Part shown: positions 47,901 to 57,791 of the stretch, piece by piece
How positions within the stretch are numbered: position 1 is the first letter of the stretch
How the letters are laid out: each line of letters starts with the position of its first letter
Assembly: GCA_032164245.1 (NCBI GenBank)
Contig: JAVMKO010000003.1
Location: 46,626,890 to 46,690,889 of the forward strand
Source of the DNA: Sternotherus odoratus
Taxonomy: Eukaryota; Chordata; Testudines; Kinosternidae
DNA: 64,000 nucleotides
Direction of reading: 5' to 3'
Program-made: the position numbers and the translations under genes
The notes under the pieces: model-generated
Seen by the model: the letters and a program-made list of their open reading frames with translations, nothing else
The model's database searches: none
Told to the model about the DNA's origin: nothing

Positions 47901-49026
47901 GGGGAATATAATTAGAAGAAAAGGAGGAGACTGTGTTAGTCTTTGGTGGAGGATATTCACCTCTGTTTTCCAGTTTGGGAGTCTTGTTAGAATTCCAACA
48001 GCTTTTGAACTGCTTCTTTTCATCTTACACCTGGCAGAAAACATGCAGAATCTGCTACCATAACCCATGCCCTTGGTACCTGAAGTGATGCACTCTACCC
48101 AGCACTACCCCTGAAAGGTCAGTTGGAAACTGCATTCTGTACCAATTTAAGTTTCCAGTTGACCTTAGGGTGAATAGGCAGAGTCCTGATTCCACCTTCT
48201 CCAAGAGCCAAACAACACAGCTGAGCTCGCTCAGGGAAGTGTTGCAATTTGCTGCTGTTATAAGCCAAGCAGGTTACCCCTGCCAAGCAGGTTAAGGATT
48301 TGGTTCACTTTTAATGCTCTTCTCATTTATACAAAAAAAAAAGTTCTCCAACATTCAGTATCTGAACCAACATTTATACTCTTGATGTGTGAATTCTGCA
48401 CACCCTGGAAAAAGTCTTTTCATTCAATGTTGTCATAACCAATACATTTCTGCCTAATTTACCTTGTGTCTTTATTTTGGATCCTTCCACCACTCTCCCT
48501 CTAAAGCAGGCCAATTACAACAAACATACTTCATCTAAGGAAGATGAAATACTTTGAGATATTTTTTTTCCCGAGTTTGGTTACTGTTATTCACTTGGAA
48601 CATTCTCTGTCCAGTCTATTTCTTAACATTTAAGTCAGTGACCCAGAGATAAATTGGAACCTGAAAACATTCTGACCACAGTATAAGTTTAGTGAACTTG
48701 ATGGTTCACCTAAAGTGCCTTAAGAACCATACTGAATAATTTTGGATACAACCACATTGCAGTATCATTTATGGCATCAGTAGTTCTGTTTATATTACAT
48801 ATGTGGATGAAAGAAAAATAAGAGATACAATGGGGGTGTTAATGTGAGGTATGAGTGATGGGTACTGAGAATGTGAGTAAAAATAGGTAGATAAATGCAT
48901 GATAAAGTGAAAACTGTGTAGGTCCTCCATTTTATGCTTTCTCATAAAATGAGAATGGGATGACTTGAAATAATTTCAGGTAAAGAATATAAAAGGAATA
49001 TGTCTAGTAAAGGAAATAAAGGGCAA
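44903..49026. other. Long non-coding region
   Basis: Apart from a MIR (45535-45712) I find no classifiable element. Frames of 60-85 codons occur at 46006, 46840 and 47854 but show no domain or codon-level signal. The 47500-48250 interval has mid-GC, exon-like texture on plus yet is broken by stops; I cannot identify it. Confidence 0.45.
45535..45712 (+). repeat. MIR-type SINE
   Basis: MIR-like order: aaaggggaaattacttccc, agggcacttggtagactagtgg, gaactaggaatggcacccagg, then ctcagtcccgtgttctagccactaggc. Confidence 0.8.
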
Positions 49027-49028
49027 TA

Positions 49029-49699
49029 CAGTAAAACCTCCATTTAACGGACTAATTTGGGCGAGGGGGTGTCCGTTAAATAAAAAAGTCCGTTATTTAA
49101 TAATAAAAAAAAACCAAGCTGTCGGAGCAGCAGCCCGCCCGCTGCCGGGACCCGGGTGGCAGCCGGGACCCGTCAGCCAGCCTGCCCGGGTCCCGGTTGC
49201 TGGGACCCGGGCGGCGGCAGCCGGGACCCGTCAGCAAGACCGTCCGGGTCCCGGCTGCTGGCTGCCGGGAGCCGTCAGCCAGCCCGCCCGGGTCCCGGCT
49301 GCTGGGACCCAGGCGGCAGCTGGGAGCGGGCAGCTAGCCCTCCCGCTGCTGTGACCCGGGCGGGAGCCGGCAGCCAGCCCTCCCGCTGCTGTGACCCGGG
49401 CGGCAGCCGGGAGCAGCCAGCCAGCCAGCCCACCCACCAGCCAGCCCTACCGCTGCCGTGACCAGGCAGCCAGCCCGCATGGGTACCGGGAGCCGGTAGC
49501 CAGCCCACCCGCTGCCGTGACCCGGGCGGCAGTCGGGAGCCGGCAGCCAGCCCGCCCGCTGCATGGACCCGGGCGGCAGCCGGGAGCCGGCAGCCAGCCC
49601 GCCAGAAATGGATTTCGGATGCATCAGACTTGCTCAGAAATTTTGTCCGTTGCATCCGAAGTTCGTTAAATCGAGGTCCGTTAAATTGAGGGTTTACTG
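49029..49699. mobile_element. pogo/Tigger-like MITE with GC-rich VNTR core, TA target site
   Basis: Inverted ends cagtaaaacctccatttaac and the complement of ttaaattgagggtttactg match at about 22 of 24 positions and are flanked by TA on both sides (49027-49028 and 49700-49701), as for Tc1/mariner-pogo elements. Sub-terminal gtccgttaaat repeats occur on both sides. The centre is a CpG-rich minisatellite. No transposase is encoded. Confidence 0.85.
49135..49605. repeat. GC-rich VNTR (gggacccgggcggcagccgg units)
   Basis: About ten imperfect units of 35-65 bp built from ccgctgccgggacccggg, cggcagccgggagccgg and cagccagcccgcc. Several frames stay open across it on both strands; their proteins are repeat translations, not genes. 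It is the most CpG-dense stretch of the window. Confidence 0.9.
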
Positions 49700-49701
49700 T
49701 A

Positions 49702-51262
49702 CGTCAGTTCACATAGATACCCCATAGAACACTGTCGCAGGAGACATTACTCATATATGTTAGCTGAATGTTTTAAAGATCCCCTACTGATGTACCAATA
49801 GTACCAATATTTCTTTTTCATCTTCTTTTATTGCACGAGGTATTAGGCACTGAAGAAGGAAAAGTAAGTATTTTATGGGCCAGTGGTCTTATTTCAGAAA
49901 TTCCTGTTTTACAGGTGTGGTAGTTTGATATTCTCTAGTTTTATTCATGGACATTTGAATGATTTAATAGGTGATAAAAACAAAATTTAAAATATATAAT
50001 ACATTCTCTAGAAAATCCACTATTAAAGAAACAATTTAATCACATTGTACTGTACAGACTAAATAATTCAGGAAACAACTATTGTAACTTCCCTATTGTG
50101 AATTTACTCAAATTTATTACACTCTCAGAGGAATAATAAATAACACATTAAACTTCTTTAAAGATATCAAAGAGTTATGAAACCTACTTTCTGGAAATGA
50201 GATCAAACAAACACAAAAACAAAAAAACAGAAGATATTAATGATAAGCACTGGATCAGACAATTCATATAACTGAACGTGCCAACAAGTCTTCATATACA
50301 TTTCATTGTATACTATCCTTATCCCTCACCTTATTATTATATTTGGTGAGCAAATACAAATTGTTTAGTACTATCAAAGCTGTAATAAACCAGCTTTTTC
50401 GATCTTTAACAGAAATTTGTATTTTAATATAAAACAGAATAGTAGCATCCATATCTGGAACCTTAAAATAATTTTAGATTGAAGTAATGTTTTTCTCCAA
50501 CCTTGTGTACAGTTGTTGTTGTTGTTAGTTCAGGAATAGTTATGATATAGAGACAAACCTGGATCGATACTTTTAAATCTGGGGATAAAATTTTCAAAAA
50601 GTGCTGAACTAAGTTAGAAGGCTATGGCCCATTTTGAAAAATGACTTCAGAACTTAGAAGCCTAAGTGCTGTTGAAAATAATTTTTGATTTCATATTCCC
50701 ATTCTTGCCACCTGGCTGTATAGAAAGATCTGAAAAAGTATTACGTCTTCTCTGTTCAGATTATAAATTCCATAATTTCTTACTTTTTATAAACACAGAA
50801 ATTGCTGCATTATCTGTGCTGTACGAGAGTTCTGGCTTGAATTTGACAATATATTGCAATATGGATTTGCTAACAGTATAGCAAACAATTATTTACAGCA
50901 ACATAAAAATATACTATATAAAAAACCCAAAACATTAATACAACATATGCAAACATATCTGAAGAAACGGGTAGTGGCAATTCAAGCAAAAGTAACATGA
51001 TACAGAAACAAACCTCTCTCCTACCAGTGACTTGGTACTTCTTCCGCAATGAAATGTTGAGGAACATCATTAACTGCTTTAATGCACTTACTCAGTGATC
51101 TTACAAAGAAGATAGAGTCTTACAAGAAAAAATGAAAACAGGTGGCAATCATTTGGTATGATCCTGGGATGCATGATGTCATCCCAGCTCATTTGTTCTC
51201 TGACATGGACAAACCCCATGAACAATTTGGTGGCTTTAAATGGAAACAAGATGAAAGTAGAC
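49702..51262. other. Non-coding AT-rich region
   Basis: No supported ORF. A small ttttcaaaaagtg...cattttgaaaaatg block near 50590-50690 belongs to the repeat type seen at 53800-54185. Confidence 0.5.
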
Positions 51263-51270
51263 ACTATCTC

Positions 51271-51956
51271 AGGAGTAGGCAAACTTTTTGGCCCGAGAGA
51301 CACATATGGGTATGGAAATTGTATGGCGGGCCATGGATGCTCACGAAATTGGAGGTTGGGGTGTGGGAGGGGGTGAGGGCTCCAGCTGGGGCTGTGGGAT
51401 ATGGGGTGGGTCCAGAAATGAGTTCAGGGTGTGGGAGGAGGCTCTGGGTTGGGGTAGCGGGTTGAGGTTCAGGTGGGAGGTGAGGGCTCCTGTGGGGGGG
51501 GGGGGGGCTCTGGGGTGCAGGAGGGTGGGACTGAGGGGTTCGGAGGGAGGGAGGAGGATCAAGGCTGGGGCAGGGGGTTAGGTCACTGGAGGGGGTCAAA
51601 GGCTTTAAGCAGCTCCCAGAAGCAGTGGCACGTTCCTCCTCTGGCTCCTATGCGGAGGCATGGATAGGCAGCTTTGCACATTGTCCCATCTGCAGACGCC
51701 ACCCCAAGAGCTCCCATTGGCCTTGATTCTCAGCCAATGGGAGCTATGGGGACGGAGCTTGGTGCGGGGCCAGTGTGCAGAGACCCTTGGCTGCCCCTAG
51801 GCATAGGAGCCGGAGGGGGAACATGCTGCTGCTTCTGGAAGCCATAGAGAGGAGGGCAAGCCCTAGATCCTCCTCCCTCGAAGGAACTCAAGGGCCAGAT
51901 TAAAATGTTTGAAGGACCAGATGTGCCCCCCGCAGGCTATAGTTTTCCCAACCTAC
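51271..51956. mobile_element. hAT-like MITE with 8-bp target duplication ACTATCTC
   Basis: Left end aggagtaggcaaactttttggcc and right end complement gtaggttgggaaaactatagcc are diverged inverted repeats. ACTATCTC flanks both sides (51263-51270 and 51957-51964; a ninth base also matches). The body is G-rich on plus with a 14-G run near 51496, and contains an inner inverted pair agctcccattgg...ccaatgggagct at 51710-51747. Confidence 0.8.
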
Positions 51957-51964
51957 ACTATCTC

Positions 51965-52494
51965 CTTTATATGGGGAATACTGAACTCTAAAAAAATATA
52001 GATTTCATTTGGATTTTCACAAAATGTATGATACGAAAGTGGAAAGAGAGACTGGGATATATATACTGTGTGCCCATTGATCCATGGCAGAAAAAATTCA
52101 GACATTGTTTTCAGGAATACATATAGTTCTTTCCTAACGTGACATGAGTAACGCTTTCTGTCATTTACAAAGGGCTCATTGACACCATGTGTCAGCCCAT
52201 AACAGAGTGGAGTAACTTCTAGCACACACCAGTCATGCACTAACTGGCTCATGTGGAGCTTGCTGGCACACATGGAAATTTCCATAGCGAGTGTGTCCAT
52301 AGCACCACTGGAAATGGGACTACATTCACATTCACTAGGGAACTTTTAGTTTGCTCCAGCAAGGTTCACACAGGCCATTATCGCCTAACATGGTGGTGCA
52401 AACTAGAATTTACGATCCTTTGGTGAGGACTAATGCACTGTATAGACAAGCCCTAAATCAAACAGATATTCTTCATCAATATGCCATTGATTGT
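51965..52494. other. Non-coding region
   Basis: A minus-strand chance frame of 115 codons (51953-52300) has no motif. The gtatagacaagcccta text at 52440-52455 resembles the end of a DNA transposon, but I cannot find its partner. Confidence 0.4.
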
Positions 52495-52506
52495 AGTCTT
52501 GTTAGA

Positions 52507-52677
52507 ATCAGAGAGGTATCCGTGTTAGTCTGGAATTTCAGAAGTGACAGAGAGTCCTGTGGCACCGTAAAGACTAACTAAAGTATTGAAGCATAAGCTT
52601 TCATGGGTATTAGCCCACAAAAGCTTATGCTTGAATACTTTAGTTAGTCTTTACGGTGCCACAGGACTCTTTGTCAC
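52507..52677. mobile_element. Palindromic retroposon copy with 12-bp target duplication
   Basis: Begins with the gaatcagagaggtatccgtg start of the family seen at 17142 and 53371, but at about 52603 it turns back on itself: 52544-52601 and 52619-52677 are inverted copies (arms of about 58 bp, two mismatches) around a loop of under 20 bases. The whole is flanked by identical AGTCTTGTTAGA at 52495-52506 and 52678-52689, so the palindrome is the inserted unit and not a later rearrangement. Confidence 0.9.
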
Positions 52678-53370
52678 AGTCTTGTTAGAGGCTCTGCAAG
52701 GGCCTAACATCTCAACTCTTCCATTCGAGATGTATGTGAGTCCATGAGGAAAGCCAGTATGACAATTTGAGCGTCAGTGCCATCAGTATGTAGCTATAAG
52801 ACTCATTTTATACTGGACCCAGATGCTAATGGCGGCAAAGATTAGGATTTAGAGGGTAAAAAAAATCAGTATTGACAAAATGGAGGTGAAGCTAGTGAGA
52901 AGGATCTTGAAAACAATTACAGGAATAGCCTCTGATCCTTTTACTGAAGGATCTGGCCTCCTTTTATTCCAGATATTTGTTATTTGGGAATGTTCTTGGG
53001 CCATCCTTATCTCCTGAAATCCAAATTGGCATTGTTGACCAGAGACTCTAGCTTTCTGTCCATCTTTCCAAATATTCTTGCCTTTTCCATTCAGACCTTA
53101 GCATAAAAAGGATGTGTCAGAGCATTTGATAAATAGTGCAAAGTCATTATGAGTCATGGATAATGGGCAGTTTTTAACTTTCAATCCAAATGAATAAATT
53201 ATACACCAGTGCTTCAATGTTGTCTATGTTCTATGTTATGGATATCACAGTGAGTGATTATGAAACACACTATCCATTTGCATATCTTGGTCCCTGGGTG
53301 GACCCTCAACTGGCTGAAGTGTAATTTTAGATTTCCCATTGTTAACCCCTTGACAAACAGCTTGTATATA

Positions 53371-53493
53371 GTATCAAAGTAGCCATGTTAGTCTGGATCT
53401 GCAAAAGCCACAAAGGGTCCTGTGGCACCTTATAGACTGACAGTTGTATTAGAGCATAAGCTTTCGTGGGTGAATTCCCACTTCGTCGGATGC
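53371..53493 (+). mobile_element. Short retroposon copy with 12-13-bp target duplication
   Basis: Standard member of the family (gtatcaaagtagccatgtt ... gggtcctgtggcacc ... gcataagctttcgtggg ... cgtcggatgca), with the internal gtgggtgaattcccac hairpin. AGCTTGTATATAG is repeated at both flanks. The 12-13-bp duplication implies LINE-driven insertion. No internal A/B box is evident to me, so I leave the class open. Confidence 0.85.
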
Positions 53494-54292
53494 AAGCTTG
53501 TATATAGAAGATGCTAATTTTTCAGGCTCTCTTTATCCCCTTTCTTATATAGCAAGATGATTGAGGTCACTACTCAAACACGGTCTTCCACAAGATGTAC
53601 ATAGTAAAGGGTTTGGATTCTTCACCTTCTTTCATGCGATTCCATCACTTCCATGTGCCTTATTTCTGAATACGTCCTGCAGCAACTTAGCTGCACTATC
53701 ACCATTAACACTGATATTTCTGCCCTTCCTCTTCCTTTTGAATAACATAAAGAAACAAATGACTTTCATTTGATTTCATTGAATTCCACATATTAGTACA
53801 TTTTAGGTACAATTTTCAAAAATGCCTAAGAAACTTAGGAGCCTAAGTCCCATTTTCAAAAGTGACTTAGGCACTGAGGGTCAGATTTTCAAAATATTTA
53901 GACATCTAAAAGATGCAGATAGTCATGAAGGCCCATTGGTATCAGTGGTGGTTAGGCCTCTAAATACCTTTGAGGATCTGAGCTATAATAGGATTTTTTA
54001 AAGTGCTTGTTCAGGTTAGGGGCTGGACTCCCATTAAAATCATTCCACGGGGTGTCTATCTACATCTTTAGGCACCTAACTTGGAAAATCGGGCCCGGAG
54101 GATCCTGATTCCTATTGAGTTCCAAAGTCCCTTTTGAAAATGGTGTTTAGCCTCCAAAGTCACTTAGTTTTGAAAATTTAGCTCTCAATCTAATATAAAA
54201 AAGCCATGAACATAGGGATCTTGGTGAGATATCTGCAAAGCTGTAAGCTTTTCTGGAGGATTCGGTTTTTTAAACCTTTTGAAATTCCACAT
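53494..54292. other. Non-coding region with an inverted-end repeat at 53800-54185
   Basis: From about 53800 to 54185 the sequence has roughly inverted ends (tttcaaaaatgcctaag on the left; the complement of cacttagttttgaaaat on the right) and several internal ttttcaaaa-cttagg blocks, like a MITE. Related fragments occur at 8000-8090 and 50590-50690. The rest is unclassified. Confidence 0.5.
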
Positions 54293-55309
54293 TGTCAGGA
54301 TTGCCTCCCCACTCTGAACTCTAGGGTACAGATGTGGGGACCCGCATGAAAAAAGAAATAACCCCCCAAGCTTATTTTACCAGCTTAGGTTAAACTTTTC
54401 CCCCAGAACACAAACTTCTCCTGTATCTGGAACTGATACCTGCCACCGTCAAGTAAAAAAACACCCCAAAACTATGGGGTAGGGATACTTGGAGCCCTCC
54501 CTTCCCTTTCCAAACCACCCCTCAAACTTATCCTTCCCTCCCTGGGAAAGGCTTGAGAAAAACCTCTCACTGATCCTGTGAAAAACTCTGATTCAAAGCT
54601 TGAATCTACACAATGGAAACAAGCAATTAAATACTTAAAAGAAAGATTTTATTAAAGAAAAAAAAAGAAAGTAATCAATTCCTGGTAACAATCAATAGGA
54701 AAAGCACTACAATCACAAAAAGACTTAAGGAGACCCACAATTTCTCCCTTTGCTGGATCTCTGCTGAGCTTTACAATTATAGCCAAACCTAGTGATAATT
54801 TCCACAACCCTGAGAAATTTCTGAGTGATCATAACACAAACATAACTTATTATCTTGTCTGGCTAATTTCACTTGTTGTTGCTGTTTAGGCCCTGTCTTC
54901 ACTACCACTTTAATTCGATTTTAATGACGTTAGGTCGAATTAAACGTGTACCTGTCTTCACATACATGCCCTTAACGTCGATGTAAAGGGCCCTCAAGAT
55001 CGATTTTGGAACTCCAGCCTGACGAGAGAAATAAGGCTAAACTCGACATTCCAAGCTCGACCGTGGGCTAGTGAAGACGGAACCCAACATTAATAGCCTC
55101 CAGAGGCTGTCCCACAATGCTCCATTCTGACTGCTCTGGACTGCCTCACTGCTCCACTGTGGCCGCTCTGCACTGCACTCTGAACTCGCTGCTCTGGCCA
55201 GGTAGATAAGACCCGGGAACATTTGAATACCATTTCCTGTTTGGTCAGCGTGGCCAGCTCACCTGAACAGCTCAGTCGCCATTCAGAGCAATCAGCAGCA
55301 CTAGCCGCC

Positions 55310-55862
55310 ATGCAGAGCTCAGCATCACAAGAGTCCATGCAGAGCTCATCTACCCTGGAGACCAGCCAGAGGAAAAGAGCTCCAGCATGGTCCACTCGAG
55401 AGGTGCTGGATCTCATCGCTATCTGGGGAGAGGAATCCGTGATGTTGGAACTCCGCAACAACAAACGGAATGCCAACACCTATGGAAGAGTCTCCAAGGC
55501 CATGCTAGAAAGGGGCCACAACAGGGACACCACACAGTGCCGCGTGAAAATTAAGGAGCTGAGGCAATCGTTCCAGAAAGCCAAAGAGGCAAACGGACGA
55601 TCGGGGGGCGCGCTGCGGACATGCAGGTTCTACAATGAACTAAATGCGATAATGGGGGGCGCCCCCACCACCATCGCGCCGGTCTGCGTGGACTCCGCAG
55701 ATGGGATCATCGTCAGGGAGGAGACTGATTCCGAGGAGGACGACCATGAGGGACAGGAACATCTCACGGAGCAGCAGGAGCCCAGCGGAGAACCCGTGTT
55801 CCCAGAGAGCCAGGAGATGTTTGTCACCCTGGAGCCAGTACCCTCCCAAGCCTCCCAGGGGG
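55310..55862 (+). CDS. Harbinger Myb/SANT-like DNA-binding protein, exon 1
   Basis: First coding exon of the second Harbinger protein. I prefer the ATG at 55310 (MQSSASQESMQSS); the frame is open from 55223. A trihelix/Myb_DNA-bind_4-type domain spans about residues 24-116: W in APAWSTREVLDLI, then IWGEESV, YGRVSKAML, TQCRVKIKELRQSF and FYNELNAIMG. An acidic stretch (EETDSEEDD) follows. The exon ends at a consensus donor, GGGGG|GTAAGT, with the intron starting at 55863. In Harbinger systems this protein binds the terminal sequences and brings the transposase to the nucleus. It reads toward the transposase gene, which lies on the opposite strand. Confidence 0.88.
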
Positions 55863-55973
55863 GTAAGTGTTTCTTTTTTAAGTGATTACATGACGCGTGA
55901 TTTTGTAAAGGAAGCATTTATTAATGAGTAACTTGCCCTAAGGACTTAGCGTGCTTTCACTGCTGGTCAATTT

Positions 55974-56264
55974 CTACTCAAAGAGTTTGTCAATATACTC
56001 CGGGATTGACCATAAGTCCTCCATGGACATTTCAAGGAAGGTATCCAGGAGGTAGCGATGAATCCAGCGCAGCAGATTTATGGGGAGAGCCGCCTTATGT
56101 GTTCCCCCGTGATAGGAGACCATCCCATGCCACGAAAGTAGTAAGTTGTCTGGTATCATTGAGCAGGCTAGCATTGCGGCGTATGGACCAGAACTTTGCA
56201 TGGAGTCAAGGAGCATGCGCTCTCTCTCTCTCCGAGAAATTCTCAGCAAAGTGATATCACTCAT
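55974..56264 (-). CDS. Third Harbinger ORF, copy B (unknown function, intact)
   Basis: A 96-codon open frame from ATG at 56264-56262, on the transposase strand and wholly inside the intron of the Myb-like gene. The frame stays open upstream to 56552 through a tandem repeat, but homology to copy A begins at about this Met. Conserved blocks are ITLLR, GPYAAML, PDNLLLSWHG, KAALPINLL and LLDTFLE. Possible acceptors (tttgcag, aattgcag) lie 20-60 bp upstream, so it may be a terminal exon of a longer transcript. Helical, mixed-charge composition; no membrane segment. A vague BEN-domain-like spacing is all I can offer on family. It follows the transposase at about 1.5 kb. Confidence 0.65.
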   Translation of the reverse strand: MSDITLLRISRRERERMLLDSMQSSGPYAAMLACSMIPDNLLLSWHGMVSYHGGTHKAALPINLLRWIHRYLLDTFLEMSMEDLWSIPEYIDKLFE

Positions 56265-56366
56265 GGTTGCCCGTTTGAGATACGGACTGCAATTAGTTGG
56301 GAGATAAAGATTCCCAGCTGCAAAGTACTCGTTTCTGCTGAGGGCCGACCAACCTTCCCCCTCCAG

Positions 56367-56600
56367 CCCGTAGCGGTAGCTAGCAGGGACTCTGAGCAGT
56401 CTGCAAGCGGTTGCTGGAACCGCTTCAGATCCAACGCGTACCAACAACCCCCCACCTCCACCCCCCAAGCCCGTAGCGGTAGCTAGCAGGGACTCTGAGC
56501 AGTGCTGGAACCGCTTCAGATCCAACGCGTACCAACAACCCCCCACCCCCACCCCCCAAGCCCATAGCGGTAGCTAGCAGGGACTCTGAGCAGTCTGCAA
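56367..56600. repeat. Tandem repeat of about 91-103 bp, three copies, in the Harbinger intron
   Basis: Units start with ccgtagcggtagctagcagg near 56367, 56470 and 56561 (the last with ccatagcgg) and contain gactctgagcag, ccgcttcagatccaacgcg and a C-rich spacer. Copy A has a single related ggggtagcggtag near 22918, so the tandem is specific to copy B or its lineage. Confidence 0.85.
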
Positions 56601-57006
56601 GCGGTCTGAAGAGCCCCAAAAAGACCTTAGCTAGCCCTTAGCGAGAGATTTTTTGACCTTTGCTTTGCAGTTTGTGGGTCAGTGGGCGGGGAGGGGGTGG
56701 GGCTACTCTACAATATGCAAGTGCCACTTCTACCTTACCATGGCTGGCTGCACGGTGATTTCAGAAGCCGTGTTGGGCTGAGGCACTCATATGTGTCCGA
56801 GATGCTCTGACTTTTCTGTCAGCTATTCAGTCACTTTTAGGTGTAGAACATGACCTTGTACAGAACTCATATCAGGCATCTGAATACTGAGGTTGCAAAC
56901 GGCATAGTACTCCCATTGTGTACCGTCCGAGACTGCATCTGCCTCCTAACCTTGAATGTATCTGTCTCATAACTTTCAAACTTTCTTTTCCCACATTCGC
57001 CCACAG

Positions 57007-57494
57007 GTGCACAAATAACTCAGAATCCCCCATCCTGCTCCTCCCGCCGTGCATCACAGATAAGAAAGCGTAAAAAGAAAACGCGAACGCGCGATGATAT
57101 GTTCACTGAACTCCTGGAGAACTCGCACGCTGAGGCAGCCCGCCAGACGGAGTGGAGGGAAAGAATGATAGAGGCAAGGAATCGAGAGAGGCAGGAATCG
57201 AGAGCCGCTGCAGAGAAGAGGGAAGAGCGCGAAGAAAGACGCATGGATGCTTTGCTCCGCATAATGGAGGACCAGAGCAACATGCTGCAATCTCTGGTGG
57301 AGCTGCAGCATGCCCAAAGACAACCTCTGCAGCCCCTGTGTAACCACCTCCCCCCCTCCCCAACTCCCATAGCTTCCCCACCCAGACGTGGGGTGAGAAC
57401 ACGGGGGGGCAAGCTCCGTGGGCCGCTCCACTCGACCCCACAAGCCAGCAGAAGCAGCAGCAGCAGCAGGCTGACATTCTCAGAAAAGTTTTAA
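57007..57494 (+). CDS. Harbinger Myb/SANT-like protein, exon 2
   Basis: Starts at acceptor cccacag|GTG (57006/57007) and is in phase with exon 1: 553 coding nt from 55310 plus 488 here give 347 codons with the stop. It begins with a basic patch (SQIRKRKKKTRTRDDMFTEL, a likely nuclear localisation signal), then a charged coiled coil rich in R and E (about 57110-57260), then a Q/H-rich and Pro/Ser-rich tail. It resembles the minus-strand exon at 21483-22066 in copy A. AATAAA at 57653-57658 is the likely polyadenylation signal. Confidence 0.87.
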
Positions 57495-57652
57495 AAGCTG
57501 ATGTGTCTTGCTCACCCCCCCTCTCCCGCCTTCCCACCCACCTCCCTCCTTCCCCCCCCCCCCCCCCCGTCCGCTCCTCCCCCACTGCGACTGCCGGTCT
57601 CCCTCCAGGATACCAGGATAGTGATCCCCTGTATTTGTATTTCTGATGCACC

Positions 57653-57690
57653 AATAAAGGAACCATGATTTTTCAAACAGTGTTTTTATT
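57653..57690. terminator. Facing polyadenylation signals of the two convergent Harbinger genes
   Basis: AATAAA on plus at 57653-57658 (for the Myb-like gene) and AATAAA on minus at 57690-57685 (for the transposase) lie 26 bp apart, each within about 160 bp of its stop codon. The 3' UTRs must overlap. Confidence 0.75.
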
Positions 57691-57791
57691 TCCTCTGCAA
57701 GCATGGGGAGGGGCGAGGGAAAGCATGGGGAGGGGGGAGGGAAAGAGGGTTCAAGGGCAGCAGGCTTAGAGCACAGCAAGGGAGCAGATTC

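Noticed and set aside
47497..48068. Possible processed pseudogene or host exon with mid-GC texture
   Set aside because: Stops in all frames and no recognisable protein; no consistent splice sites found.
49156..49669. Overlapping 68-126-codon frames on both strands
   Set aside because: Translations of the GC-rich VNTR in the pogo-like MITE.
51953..52300. 115-codon minus-strand frame
   Set aside because: No domain; starts inside the flank of a MITE and shows no coding signature.
55974..56552. Full 192-codon version of the third Harbinger ORF
   Set aside because: The upstream 96 codons translate the tandem repeat and have no counterpart in copy A; only the downstream part is supported.
57103..57666. 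187-codon minus-strand frame over Myb-like exon 2
   Set aside because: Antisense shadow of an E/R-rich exon and a C homopolymer; no homologue in copy A.
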